Shown here: positions 24,943 through 35,053 of the stretch, in pieces
Position numbering within the stretch: position 1 is the first letter of the stretch
How the letters are laid out: every line of letters begins with the position of its first letter
NCBI GenBank assembly: GCA_037718865.1
Contig: JBBJMP010000005.1
Coordinates: 62,001-126,000, forward strand
Reading direction: 5' to 3'
Length of the DNA stretch: 64,000 bases
Source of the DNA: JADCRZ01 sp037718865
Lineage (GTDB): Bacteria; Bacteroidota; Bacteroidia; Chitinophagales; Chitinophagaceae
Made by a program: the position numbers and the translations under genes
The notes under the pieces: generated by a model
Database searches by the model: none
Told to the model about the DNA's origin: nothing
Seen by the model: only the letters and a program-made list of their open reading frames with translations

Positions 24943-25803
24943 TTATTTATACAGAGAAGCAAAGCTTTGTGTTAAGGTAAAACCACTTTCATCAATTCCG
25001 TATGTAATGGCGTCGATCCTTGTTGTAAACACGTTATACATGATAATGGCGACAGATGAAGTTCCAATACCCAGGGCCGTATTATACAGTGCCTCTGAAA
25101 TACCTCTTGACAATTCCCTGGCAGCGTCTCCACCACCCTCTTCGCCCAGAGCGGAAAAGGAAGTGATCATGCCGATAACCGTACCTAAGAGACCTATTAG
25201 GGTTGCTACCGAGGCCAGCGTAGATAAAAAGACAAGGTTTTTTTCAAGCATAGGTAATTCCAATGCAGTGGCCTCCTCTATTTCTTTTTGTATCGACAGC
25301 ACCTTTTGCTCAACGTCAAGTTCGTTCTCTGTTATCATTTCCTTGTACTTCCGCAAACCGGCTTTCATTACATTTCCTACGGAACCCTTCTGCCTGTCGC
25401 ACTCGGCCAACGCCGCATCTACATTTTTATTGGCAAGCTGATACTGCACTTTGCGAATGAATTCTGCAATATTACCCTTACCGGTAGCTTTACTGATAGT
25501 AAGTAAACGTTCAATACTAAAAGTGAGAACGATCAGAAAACAACCAATTAAGACAGGCACAATGATACCACCTTCGTACATTTTAGGTAAACCACCTTTG
25601 GGACCCACATGCTTGGGCCAAAATCCACCGGCCTTATCGGGGTTCGTAAAATTAGCATCTGCGCCTAAAACAAATCGCCAGATTATATATCCACCCAATA
25701 TGCATAGTATGGGTCCAAGCCAGGATATCAGATTGCTACTTCTTCTTGGTTGAACGGAAGTAGCTGTACTCTTAACGTTTGCAATTGGTTTTGATTCAGC
25801 CAT
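24943..25803 (-). CDS. exbB: ExbB/TolQ-type proton channel protein
   Basis: A 286-residue MotA/TolQ/ExbB-family protein. Residues 1-24 are Ser/Thr-rich, then come four hydrophobic segments: LISWLGPILCILGGYIIW, IIVPVLIGCFLIVLTFSI, LVFLSTLASVATLIGLLGTV and ALGIGTSSVAIIMYNVF. The GLLGTVIGMITSF block is the family signature. Forms the pentameric channel around ExbD. First gene of the operon. Confidence 0.94.
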   Translation of the reverse strand: MAESKPIANVKSTATSVQPRRSSNLISWLGPILCILGGYIIWRFVLGADANFTNPDKAGGFWPKHVGPKGGLPKMYEGGIIVPVLIGCFLIVLTFSIERLLTISKATGKGNIAEFIRKVQYQLANKNVDAALAECDRQKGSVGNVMKAGLRKYKEMITENELDVEQKVLSIQKEIEEATALELPMLEKNLVFLSTLASVATLIGLLGTVIGMITSFSALGEEGGGDAARELSRGISEALYNTALGIGTSSVAIIMYNVFTTRIDAITYGIDESGFTLTQSFASLYK

Positions 25804-26123
25804 GATGGTTGGTTTTAAGTTTTTAAACGATTTTTAATGCGAGAAGTGGTTTTTTTGCTTCCACAATTCTAAGGAAAAATGTTTTGAAAAAATCAAAAGA
25901 ATTAAAATAAAAAATATTTAAGTTCAAAAGATAAGGCATTTGTTTGAACATACAGGAATTACGCAATTTTCATTCCATCCCCATCTCTCTATTCCGAGGG
26001 ACTGTTAAGTTAAAAAATTTTTTCAACGAAATAGAATTTCCGGCTAAATAATGCTGTTTTTTGTAAATATCGCCGGATTTACAATGTTGTTCCGTAATTT
26101 CCTATGTTTAAACCTGCACAAAC
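25804..26123. other. divergent intergenic region between exbB and the second metalloprotease
   Basis: 320 bases, AT-rich. It should hold promoters in both directions. TATGTTTA at 26103-26110 is close to a plus-strand -7 box but has no -33 element at the right distance. No RNA gene or repeat recognised. Confidence 0.5.
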
Positions 26124-28697
26124 ATGTCACTATTTTTCTTCAAAAAACCGTCAGTAATACTGGCGGCTATTATGACTTCGGCTATTTTTTCGGTTGCCCA
26201 GCAAAGAAGGCCCATCACACCCAGGGATACGGTTCCATCAAGTAATATTTCAATAACTCCTTCACCAGGCATGTTTAGTCAGAGCAGAACCGGACCTAAG
26301 CCCTACAAGGATGTTATTACCAGCAAGGCCATATCAGGAAAGGGATTATTTACTGTTCATAAGATTGAGGACAAATGGTATTTTGAACTAGCGGATTCTG
26401 TTCTGGGCAGAGACATTTTAGTGGTTAACCGCTTGTCTAAAGCTGCTGCCGGTATGCGTAACTTTTTCTTTGGATATGCAGGCGATCAGATCGGTAATAA
26501 TGTTGTTCGATTTGAAAAAGGCCCGAGCAATAAATTATACTTAAAAAAGATCTCTTATGATGAAATCTCCCGCGATACTTCGCAAGCCATGTACAGGGCC
26601 GTGCTCAATTCAAACATTCAACCGATCGTGGCAGCCTTCGATATCATTGCCTATTCCAAAGACAGCGCCGGTTCTGTTGTGGAAATGACCAATTATATAA
26701 ATACGGATAATGACGTATTGAATTTTGCTCCCAATTTTAAAAGCGCTTTCCAGGTAGGCAGCCTGCAATCTGATAAATCTTATACTGTTGGAATTAAAGC
26801 CTATCCGCTTAACCTCGAAATAAAAACCGTAAAAACATATACCAAAGGAGGCGGATCGCTGATAACCAGTTCACCGTTTAGTGCTTCTTCGGGTTCAGGA
26901 CAGGTGCTAACCATGGAAATAAACAGCTCGCTGGTACTCTTGCCTAAAACCCCGATGCAAAGCAGGTATTTTGATAGCCGGGTCGGTTATTTTACACGCA
27001 GCTATATAGATTTTGATGCTAATCCGCAGGGAGTTAAACAAATTGAAATGATCACCAGGTGGCGGCTCGAACCCAAAGAGGAGGATATTGAAAAATATAA
27101 ACGCGGCGAACTGGTTACTCCAAAAAAACCGATCATCTATTATATTGACCCCGCAACGCCCAGGAAATGGATCCCGTATTTGATACAGGGCGTAAATGAC
27201 TGGCAACCTGCTTTGGAAAAAGCCGGGTTTAAAAATGCTATCCAGGCAAAGGTTGCGCCCACTAGTCAGGAAGACAGCACCTGGAGCCTGGAAGATGCGC
27301 GTTATTCCGCTATCGTTTACAAACCTTCAAATATAGAAAATGCCAGCGGTCCCAACATCCACGACCCGAGAAGCGGAGAGATCATCGAAAGCCATATCAA
27401 CTGGTATCATAACATTATGAACCTGCTCCGTAACTGGTATTTTATTCAAACTGCCGCTGTTGATCCCCGTGCACGTAAAATAAAATTTGATGATGAACTG
27501 ATGGGGCAACTGATCCGCTTCGTGTCATCGCATGAAGTGGGACATACACTGGGCCTTCGTCATAATTTTGGTTCGAGCTCTACCGTTCCGGTTAAAAATT
27601 TGCGTGATAAGGCCTGGGTTGAAGCTAACGGTCACACCCCATCGATAATGGACTATGCCCGGTTCAATTACATTGCACAGCCGGAAGACAGCATAGGCCC
27701 GGCAGGGCTCTACCCCCGGATCGGCGATTATGATAAATGGGCGATTGAATGGGGATACAAATGGTTTCCCGAGGCCAGGTCTGCAGATGACGAGGCGCCG
27801 ATCTTAAACAAGCTCACCATCGAACGTTTAAAAAACAAACGTTTGTGGTTTGGTACAGAGAGCAACGCTGACGATCCCCGTTCGCAAAATGAAGACCTGG
27901 GAGACAACGCTATGCTGGCAGGCACATATGGTATTAAAAATCTGCAACGCATCGTCCCCAACCTGATATCCTGGACTAAAATAAGCGATGATGACTATAA
28001 ATACCTGACTGAGATGTACACCGGCGTTTTGGATCAGTATTCAAGATACATGAGCCATGTTGCCAAAAATATTGCCGGAATCTACGAAATACCTAAAAAG
28101 GTAGAACAGGATGGTCCCGTCTATGAATTCGTGCCAAAAGCTACGCAGAAAGAAGCCATGAATTTCCTGATCAGGCAATTATTCATTACGCCGTCATGGG
28201 TGATTGATGAAGCCATTGCCAGCCGTACAGGTGATAACTCGGTGTCCGGTATCCTTTCCCGCCAGGAAACCATATTAAACCGCCTGATCAGTAATAGTAC
28301 ATTTACAAAAATCGTTCGTACGGAAGCCGCATTAGGCAATAAGGCATATTCACTCCTCGATATGGTAACGGATCTTCAACAGGGTATCTGGAGTGAAATA
28401 TCTACCAGCAAACCCATCGATGTTTACCGAAGAAACCTTCAAAAGGCTTTCGTGGAAAGGGTAGGTTCATTTATTAATCCACCACCATCTTCAGGTTTCA
28501 TATTTGTTTTGGGTGGCGGTAGTACGGGCACAATGATCGACACACGTAAATCAGATGTTATTTCCATATTAAAGGGAACATTAAGAAGCTTAAAGACCGA
28601 CATCCAGCAATCGCTACCCGCTATACAGGATAAAATGACCCGTTACCATTTGCAGGATATTGTTGAACGGATAACAAGGATCTTAGAGCCAAAATAA
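26124..28697 (+). CDS. zinc-dependent metalloprotease, DUF5117/DUF4953 family, secreted
   Basis: An 857-residue paralogue of the lipoprotein protease at 877-3501. The N-terminus is a signal peptide (AAIMTSAIFSVAQQ) without a lipobox Cys. The zinc motif HEVGHTLGLRH starts at His470. Conserved blocks such as WYFELADSVLGRDILVVNRL, VEMTNYINTDNDVL and YHNIMNLLRNWYFIQTAAVD match its paralogue. It is divergent from exbB and convergent with the permease gene. Substrate unknown. Confidence 0.9.
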   Translation: MSLFFFKKPSVILAAIMTSAIFSVAQQRRPITPRDTVPSSNISITPSPGMFSQSRTGPKPYKDVITSKAISGKGLFTVHKIEDKWYFELADSVLGRDILVVNRLSKAAAGMRNFFFGYAGDQIGNNVVRFEKGPSNKLYLKKISYDEISRDTSQAMYRAVLNSNIQPIVAAFDIIAYSKDSAGSVVEMTNYINTDNDVLNFAPNFKSAFQVGSLQSDKSYTVGIKAYPLNLEIKTVKTYTKGGGSLITSSPFSASSGSGQVLTMEINSSLVLLPKTPMQSRYFDSRVGYFTRSYIDFDANPQGVKQIEMITRWRLEPKEEDIEKYKRGELVTPKKPIIYYIDPATPRKWIPYLIQGVNDWQPALEKAGFKNAIQAKVAPTSQEDSTWSLEDARYSAIVYKPSNIENASGPNIHDPRSGEIIESHINWYHNIMNLLRNWYFIQTAAVDPRARKIKFDDELMGQLIRFVSSHEVGHTLGLRHNFGSSSTVPVKNLRDKAWVEANGHTPSIMDYARFNYIAQPEDSIGPAGLYPRIGDYDKWAIEWGYKWFPEARSADDEAPILNKLTIERLKNKRLWFGTESNADDPRSQNEDLGDNAMLAGTYGIKNLQRIVPNLISWTKISDDDYKYLTEMYTGVLDQYSRYMSHVAKNIAGIYEIPKKVEQDGPVYEFVPKATQKEAMNFLIRQLFITPSWVIDEAIASRTGDNSVSGILSRQETILNRLISNSTFTKIVRTEAALGNKAYSLLDMVTDLQQGIWSEISTSKPIDVYRRNLQKAFVERVGSFINPPPSSGFIFVLGGGSTGTMIDTRKSDVISILKGTLRSLKTDIQQSLPAIQDKMTRYHLQDIVERITRILEPK

Positions 28698-28701
28698 GAA
28701 C

Positions 28702-28721
28702 AATGTGCAGATGTGCGGATT
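28702..28721. repeat. TGTGC-type intergenic repeat, short copy
   Basis: AATGTGCAGATGTGCGGATT directly after the metalloprotease stop. It belongs to the dispersed TGTGCnnAT family described in the findings. Confidence 0.5.
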
Positions 28722-28760
28722 TGATAGGTGTAGCTGATTTGTTTCAGCAAAACATTCATC

Positions 28761-30035
28761 TTATTCATACCTTAATGCTTCAATTGGATTAAGCCTGGAT
28801 GCCTTCATTGCCGGATATAACCCGGCCAGCAAGCCAACTATGGAGCAGATCAGAATTCCAAGCCCCACCCAGAGCCATGGAACGACAAAGCCGGTACTCA
28901 TAAGCATACTAACCGTGTTGCCCAGTAAAATACCGGCAAAAATACCGAAAACAGCTCCGAGTAAACTGATAATGATTGATTCAAACAGGAATTGCTGGCG
29001 TACACTGGCTTGCTTACCCCCTATTGCCTTTATAAGGCCTATTTCTTTGGTTCGTTCGGTTACAGCAACAAGCATGATATTCATCAGTCCAATAGCCGCG
29101 CCCATTAAAGTGATAAAGCCTATAACGATAGCAGCACCTGTTAACATACTTAAATTGCGCAGTAACATTTCTACAAAGCTGTCGCTTTTATCCAATACAA
29201 AATTATCTTCCTCCAGGGTTCCTATACGGCGGATAGAACGAAAAACTCCCTGCCCTTCTCCAATAGCCAGGTCAAGCATTTTCACATCCTGCACTTTCAC
29301 TCCAATTGAGTAAGAGGCATTCGGATTGGTGTTAAAGAAGCGCCTTGCCGAATTGTACGAAGTAAGTATAAAATTATCCCGGCTCCGCCCTAACGTCGAG
29401 CCCTTTTCCTGCAATACGCCCACTATACGGAAGGAAATATTATTGATGCGGATGATCTTTTCTACAGGCCTTTCCATATTACCCCCAAATAACTTGTCAG
29501 CCACTTCTTTTCCGATCAGGCAGACGTTACGCCCGGTAAAAACATCCAGGGAATTAAGGTTTCGGCCGTGGGCTATATTAAAGCCATTAAGATTCAAATA
29601 ATTTTCATCCCCTCCGGCAACAGATACGGTTGGATTAGTTTTCTTTCCATTCCCAGACACGATAGCGTTGTTTGTTCCTGACAGGGACATACTTACCACT
29701 GCAGGAAAGTCGTAGTTGGCTTTAAACGTTTCAGCCTGGTATCTTGTAATAGGTTTATTGGCATTGGATTTCTTTGCTTTCTTTTTACCTTTTGATTCTT
29801 TCTTTACTCCCGAATCAAAGCGTATCTGCCAGGAAGGTTTAAAGCGGATACTGAATCCATTGGCACCCATTGCCGAAAAGCTTTCTGTAAATTTTTGGGT
29901 CATTGCTTCTATTGCCGTGCGGATGCCGATCAAAGCAGCGATTCCCAGGGCAATGATAGCAACGGTGATGCTTGTACGTAGTTTATTGCTCCTTACGGTC
30001 CGGAAGGCCAGGGAGAGAGTATCCAGGACGTTCAT
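28761..30035 (-). CDS. ABC transporter permease, MacB/FtsX family
   Basis: A 424-residue protein from ATG 30033-30035; a 9-codon longer start exists but relatives start near MNVLDTLSLAFRTVRSNKLR. Topology is MacB-like: one N-terminal membrane segment, a large periplasmic MacB-PCD domain (about 45-255), then three C-terminal segments (VIGFITLMGAAIGLMNIMLV, SLLGAVFGIFAGILLG, LGILICSIVGLLAGLYPAMK) with the FtsX signature TERTKEIGLIKAIGGK. No ATPase gene is adjacent, so the partner lies elsewhere. It follows nuoN by 66 bases in the same direction and may be transcribed through from the nuo operon. Confidence 0.9.
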   Translation of the reverse strand: MNVLDTLSLAFRTVRSNKLRTSITVAIIALGIAALIGIRTAIEAMTQKFTESFSAMGANGFSIRFKPSWQIRFDSGVKKESKGKKKAKKSNANKPITRYQAETFKANYDFPAVVSMSLSGTNNAIVSGNGKKTNPTVSVAGGDENYLNLNGFNIAHGRNLNSLDVFTGRNVCLIGKEVADKLFGGNMERPVEKIIRINNISFRIVGVLQEKGSTLGRSRDNFILTSYNSARRFFNTNPNASYSIGVKVQDVKMLDLAIGEGQGVFRSIRRIGTLEEDNFVLDKSDSFVEMLLRNLSMLTGAAIVIGFITLMGAAIGLMNIMLVAVTERTKEIGLIKAIGGKQASVRQQFLFESIIISLLGAVFGIFAGILLGNTVSMLMSTGFVVPWLWVGLGILICSIVGLLAGLYPAMKASRLNPIEALRYE

Positions 30036-30100
30036 TTTATAAAAGTAATCAATCCCCGGCAATTAATTACCCTGCCCTCTAACCAGGAAAGCATCAGTAT

Positions 30101-31477
30101 TTAGAAATATAATTTCGTAAAGAGCCATTGCGGAAAAATACCGAGCACAACGACAGCTACAGCAATGAATACCAGTCCCCATTTAAACCCGGAGGTTACT
30201 GATATGGATTGTTCTTCGCCGTCTTTAAAATACATGGCTTGTATAACCCTGAAATAATAATAGACACTGATAGCGGCACAAAAAACGGCAAAAATTACTA
30301 ACCAAAAATGCGTTCCATTTTTTATGGCCGATGCCAGCATATAAAATTTAGCCGTAAACCCTGCAGTTAAGGGTATGCCGGCCAGTGACAAGAGGAAAAT
30401 TGCGTTGGTGCCGGCCAGTAATGGTTGATGTTTTGCGAGCCCGTTAAATCCTTCAAAAGTGTAATCTTTCATTTTGATCAATATGGCAAATATGCCGATT
30501 GTCGACAGGCTGTACGCCGCACTGTACAACAGTAAACCTTCTTTAGCAAGATCATTGAATCCAAACAAGGCAAAAAACATAAAACCGGCCTGCGCAATAC
30601 TGGAGTATGCCAGCATCCGCTTAACACTTTGCTGAAATACGGCGGTAATGTTACCGATGAATAACGTAGCCGCAGTAATTATCGCTATGAGCAATTGCCA
30701 TTGCGCACCCATTTGGCCGTATGCACCATCGAATAAGCGAAGAAAAGCAATAAAGCCAGCCACTTTAACGATGGTTGCCATAAAGGATGTAAATACAGTA
30801 GGGGCGCCATCATAGACGTCGGGAGTCCAGAAATGAAAAGGGGCAGCTGATACTTTAAAAGACATGGAAATGATCAACAGGAGCAAACCTGCGATCAACA
30901 AAGGGTTTAAACCCGGTGTTGAGGCAATGGACATCCCTTCCAGACTGAAGGTTCCCCTGGCCCCATAAATCAATGCAATGCCCATCAGCATCAAACCCGT
31001 TGAGAATGCGCCCATCAGAAAATATTTCAATGAAGCCTCATTACTTTTGAGGTTTTTCTTATCGCTACCGGTCAATATATATAAGGGAATAGAGATGATC
31101 TCAATACCGAGGAATAACATCAGTAAGGTGTTATAAGACGAAGCGATGCTGACACCGCAAAGCACAAAAAACAGTAAGGCAAAATAATCCGAACCGTTTG
31201 CCCCTACGTGCATGATGTCTCTCCCCGAAAGCAGGAAATAAACCAGTGTACTGACAAAGGCAATGGTATTAAATACCAACGCAAAGCTGTTAAAAACCAG
31301 CATATTCCTTGTATTCACGTTAAAAAAAGGGAAACCGTACAATTCCGCAAGGTTGGAACCTAAAAGTATGATTAAACCTGATATGGCTATTATGCGTACA
31401 GCATTTCCGGACTTTAAAAAAATTCCGCTAAACATCATAACCACGCCTAATACCGCTGACAATATAATTGCATTCAT
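30101..31477 (-). CDS. nuoN: NADH-quinone oxidoreductase subunit N
   Basis: A 458-residue membrane subunit with many hydrophobic helices. It has the antiporter-like proton-pump core of NuoL/M/N: LLLLIISMSFKVSAAPFHFW, TPDVYDGAPTVFTSFMATIV and FIGNITAVFQQSVKRMLAYS. Last of the fourteen nuo genes, 42 bases after nuoM. Confidence 0.95.
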   Translation of the reverse strand: MNAIILSAVLGVVMMFSGIFLKSGNAVRIIAISGLIILLGSNLAELYGFPFFNVNTRNMLVFNSFALVFNTIAFVSTLVYFLLSGRDIMHVGANGSDYFALLFFVLCGVSIASSYNTLLMLFLGIEIISIPLYILTGSDKKNLKSNEASLKYFLMGAFSTGLMLMGIALIYGARGTFSLEGMSIASTPGLNPLLIAGLLLLIISMSFKVSAAPFHFWTPDVYDGAPTVFTSFMATIVKVAGFIAFLRLFDGAYGQMGAQWQLLIAIITAATLFIGNITAVFQQSVKRMLAYSSIAQAGFMFFALFGFNDLAKEGLLLYSAAYSLSTIGIFAILIKMKDYTFEGFNGLAKHQPLLAGTNAIFLLSLAGIPLTAGFTAKFYMLASAIKNGTHFWLVIFAVFCAAISVYYYFRVIQAMYFKDGEEQSISVTSGFKWGLVFIAVAVVVLGIFPQWLFTKLYF

Positions 31478-31519
31478 AATTTACTTAGCTGGTCATAAAT
31501 CTTTATCTTTCAATACCCG

Positions 31520-32980
31520 TTAATATTTTAAATTCATACGGCTTAAAATAACGTCAGACAGGTCATTGGTAACCGATAACATAGGTTTTGGATATATGCC
31601 TCCCATGAATATCAATACCACGATCACCAATAACGCAACTTTTGTATTTACGGAAATATCTGTAGCCCCTGCCGTCAATGCATTTGTATTTCCTAAAAAA
31701 ACACGCTGAATCATTTTTAGCGTATATACAGCAGCCAGGACGATGCTTAAGCCGGCAACCGCAGTAAACACCACGTTGTATTTAGTCGCTGTTGATGATA
31801 ACATTCCATTGAACATCAGGAATTCACCTACAAACCCGTTCGTCAGTGGTAAAGCAATATTGGCCAGGGCAACAACGACCAACAAAATCGCCAGCCCGGG
31901 TGCCTTTTGTGCAAGGCCTCCCAATTCTGACATTTTACGGGTATTCAGCTTTTGTTCAATAGCATTTATTACTATCCATAAGCCCAAAATGTTGATGCCA
32001 TGATTGAACATCTGGATCATCACTCCCTGCATACCGCTTTTTGTGGTGGCAAAGATGGCTACACACATTAAACCCATGTGCGCGATGGAAGAGTAGGCCA
32101 CCAGGCGTTTTAAATCATCCTGCTGAATAGCGATCAGCGATGCGTATACCATGCCTATTACAGCAAATGTGGTAACCGTATCACCCCATAAAAATGTTCC
32201 TACAGGTAATACAGGTACTACCCAGCGGATTAACCCAAACACACCCATCTTTACCATCAATGCACTCAACACCATCGTAACGGCAGTCGGTGATTGCTCA
32301 TAGGTGTCTGGCTGCCAGGTATGAAAAGGGAATATGGGCATCTTAATAGCAAATGCTATAAAAAATAACCAGAACAACCAGGTTTCCGTCCGCGAAGAAA
32401 GTTTTAAAGCATAAAAAGATTCAATAGCAAAAGACTGGTTGGCCTGGAAATAAATATAAATGATTGCCACCAGCATCAGCAACGATCCTACAAAAGTGTA
32501 AATAAAAAATTTGAAGGTAACCGGGATACGTTTTTCTCCTCCCCATATCGAACAAAGAAAATAAACAGGTATCAGAGCCAGTTCCCAAAAAAAATAAAAC
32601 AACAAGGCATCTTTTGCCAGGAACACGCCCATTAAACCCGCCTGTGATAGCAACATTAAAGCGTAGAACCGGTTCGCATCCTTATATTGATTACGGTAAG
32701 TTGCGACAAAGATGAGGGGAAACGAGATAGCTGTAAGCAGACAGAGTATTTGTCCCATGCCATCCAATTCAACGCGGAAATGGCTATTCAACGCAGGTAT
32801 CCAGTCTATGTTTACTCCAAGGCTTTCCTGACTTTTTACGACTACCAGTCCTATTAATGATACAATAAGAGTTACTACAGTTGACATCAGGGAGGTGTTC
32901 TTTGCTCCATCAGGCTGTTTAAGCAGGAATAGAGCTAAACCGCTCAATAAAGGAATCGCTATAAGTAAAACAGGGATCAT
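31520..32980 (-). CDS. nuoM: NADH-quinone oxidoreductase subunit M
   Basis: A 486-residue membrane subunit, antiporter-like. Recognisable blocks: LIFVATYRNQYKDANRFYAL, FFIAFAIKMPIFPFHTWQPD and DDLKRLVAYSSIAHMGLM. The Lys in FAIKMP is the conserved proton-path residue. Lies between nuoL and nuoN. A TGTGC repeat tract occupies the gap to nuoL. Confidence 0.96.
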   Translation of the reverse strand: MIPVLLIAIPLLSGLALFLLKQPDGAKNTSLMSTVVTLIVSLIGLVVVKSQESLGVNIDWIPALNSHFRVELDGMGQILCLLTAISFPLIFVATYRNQYKDANRFYALMLLSQAGLMGVFLAKDALLFYFFWELALIPVYFLCSIWGGEKRIPVTFKFFIYTFVGSLLMLVAIIYIYFQANQSFAIESFYALKLSSRTETWLFWLFFIAFAIKMPIFPFHTWQPDTYEQSPTAVTMVLSALMVKMGVFGLIRWVVPVLPVGTFLWGDTVTTFAVIGMVYASLIAIQQDDLKRLVAYSSIAHMGLMCVAIFATTKSGMQGVMIQMFNHGINILGLWIVINAIEQKLNTRKMSELGGLAQKAPGLAILLVVVALANIALPLTNGFVGEFLMFNGMLSSTATKYNVVFTAVAGLSIVLAAVYTLKMIQRVFLGNTNALTAGATDISVNTKVALLVIVVLIFMGGIYPKPMLSVTNDLSDVILSRMNLKY

Positions 32981-33011
32981 TGTTAAATTTTCTGATTTTT
33001 ATAGCCCTCAA

Positions 33012-33056
33012 TAATGTGCAAATGTGCAAATGTGCAAATGTGCAAATGTGCAAATG
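33012..33056. repeat. tandem TGTGCAAA repeat between nuoL and nuoM
   Basis: Nearly five tandem copies of a 9-nt unit ATGTGCAAA. It fills part of the 121-base nuoL-nuoM gap. Shares its unit with the tracts near 28702, 35398, 35549, 41391, 52352, 57719 and 57857. Confidence 0.75.
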
Positions 33057-33101
33057 AAGGAATGTCCTTATAAAATACTCTCTTACATCTCACATCTCAA
33101 C

Positions 33102-35003
33102 TTATTTTTTAAAAAAAAACTGTAACGCAAAAAATATCAATATGCTTGCCACCATCAGTAAGATGTAGTTCCCTACCTGCCCGCTCTGCAACAGGCGTAC
33201 CTGACGGCTTCCATATTGAATACTTCTGCCCACGCCATTTACGATCCAGTCAACACCTGACCTTTCGACAATCGTTCCAAGTATTTTACCCAGTGCTTGC
33301 GAAGGTCTTACTAAAAGAGCATCATAAACCTGATCAACATACCATTTGTTTTCCAACAATTTTCCCAAACCTGAAGCATCCTGAAGGTCGGGTTTTTTAC
33401 TGTACCGGATATATGCGGCGATCACGCCGACTAACGCAACTACAACAGATATAATCAGTAAGATCCACTCTACCTGGTGGGAAAGGTGATGGGAAGTTTT
33501 AATTTTTTCTGAGCCGGCAAAAACAGGAGCCAGGAATGCACCGAGCGAATGACCACCTTCCATAAACAATGCCGGAATACCTGCAAAACCACCAACAACA
33601 GCCAGAACGGCAAGTACTATCAGCGGAATGGTAATAGCGGCCGGACTTTCATGTAAGTGATGTTCCTGTTCCGGGGTGCCGCGGAATTTTCCAAGAAAAG
33701 TGGTGGCATATAACCGGAACATGTAGAAAGCCGTCATTAACGCGCCGATAACTCCGATGGTAAAGTAAACAGGATTGACTGAATATGCACCCATTAGTAT
33801 TTCATCCTTGGAAAAAAATCCGGAGAACGGAGGAATTCCGGCAATGGCCAGGCATCCCAATAAAAAAGTTATATGTGTAACAGGCATATACTTTCTTAAT
33901 CCTCCCATAAAACGGATGTCCTGCACATTATGAATAGCGTGAATAACGGACCCTGCGCCTAAGAATAAGAGTGCTTTGAAAAACGCATGCGTCATAACGT
34001 GGAATACGGCACCGGTATACGCACCTACCCCCAAACCTAAAAACATGTAACCTAACTGGCTAACTGTAGAATAAGCCAGCACTTTTTTTATATCATTTTG
34101 TTTAAGAGCTATAGTAGCGGCCAGGATGGCGGTTGCCAATCCGATGACCGCGATCACCGTTTGGGTAACAGGAGCCAGGGTATACAGTATATTACTCCGG
34201 GCAATCATGTAAATGCCAGCAGTAACCATAGTGGCAGCATGGATCAGCGCAGATACAGGGGTCGGGCCTGCCATGGCATCCGGCAACCAGGTGTATAAAG
34301 GAATCTGGGCGCTTTTACCGGTTGCCCCGACAAATAACAATAGTGTTATGACTATAAGATCCGCTTTGGAAAGCGTATCAGCTTTTATAAATACGTCACT
34401 ATAGGTTAAGGAACCCAGTTTTGAAATAATCCAGAACAGCGCGATCAGGAAAGCAAGGTCGCCGATTCGATTCATGATGAACGCCTTGTTGGCGGCATTA
34501 TTATACTCATCGTTTTTGAACCAATAGCCTATAAGCAGATACGAACACAATCCTACTCCTTCCCAGCCTATGAACATAATCAGGTAATTGCTGCCCAACA
34601 CCAGCAATAGCATAGAGAAGATAAAAAGGTTGAGATAAGCAAAATATCTCCCGAAGTGCTCAGTCTCTTCATCATGCATGTAAGCGGTAGAATATACATG
34701 TATCAGAAAACCAACACCGGTTATAATTAACAAGAACAAAGAAGACAACTGATCTACCAGGAAGGCGAAGGGAATGTTGATCTTGTCATAACTGATGAAA
34801 TCGAATAATCGTACTGTTTGGGTATTTCCTTTCCTGACCTCGTTGAAAATTAGCACACAGACAATAAAAGATGCGAGGATCGTCCCGCAACCCACTATGC
34901 TGATCAATGATTTCGGCAAGTTTTTCCTGCCTAAACCATTGATCAGAAAGCCGATCAGTGGAAACAGGGGAACCAGCCAGACCAATTGAATAATATTATT
35001 CAT
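33102..35003 (-). CDS. nuoL: NADH-quinone oxidoreductase subunit L
   Basis: A 633-residue membrane subunit, the largest antiporter-like part of complex I, with its long lateral helix at the C-terminal end. Blocks: IGWEGVGLCSYLLIGYWF, TGKSAQIPLYTWLPDAMAGP, TPVSALIHAATMVTAGIYMI and DIKKVLAYSTVSQLGYMFLG. Length is normal. Confidence 0.97.
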   Translation of the reverse strand: MNNIIQLVWLVPLFPLIGFLINGLGRKNLPKSLISIVGCGTILASFIVCVLIFNEVRKGNTQTVRLFDFISYDKINIPFAFLVDQLSSLFLLIITGVGFLIHVYSTAYMHDEETEHFGRYFAYLNLFIFSMLLLVLGSNYLIMFIGWEGVGLCSYLLIGYWFKNDEYNNAANKAFIMNRIGDLAFLIALFWIISKLGSLTYSDVFIKADTLSKADLIVITLLLFVGATGKSAQIPLYTWLPDAMAGPTPVSALIHAATMVTAGIYMIARSNILYTLAPVTQTVIAVIGLATAILAATIALKQNDIKKVLAYSTVSQLGYMFLGLGVGAYTGAVFHVMTHAFFKALLFLGAGSVIHAIHNVQDIRFMGGLRKYMPVTHITFLLGCLAIAGIPPFSGFFSKDEILMGAYSVNPVYFTIGVIGALMTAFYMFRLYATTFLGKFRGTPEQEHHLHESPAAITIPLIVLAVLAVVGGFAGIPALFMEGGHSLGAFLAPVFAGSEKIKTSHHLSHQVEWILLIISVVVALVGVIAAYIRYSKKPDLQDASGLGKLLENKWYVDQVYDALLVRPSQALGKILGTIVERSGVDWIVNGVGRSIQYGSRQVRLLQSGQVGNYILLMVASILIFFALQFFFKK

Positions 35004-35053
35004 ACAGTTGTTTCAAGTACGATCAAAGATATGGGTACGAAGTATGTATTTGC

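Noticed and set aside
33012..33056. Possible CRISPR array
   Set aside because: The 9-nt unit repeats without spacers; it is a tandem repeat, and no cas gene is present.
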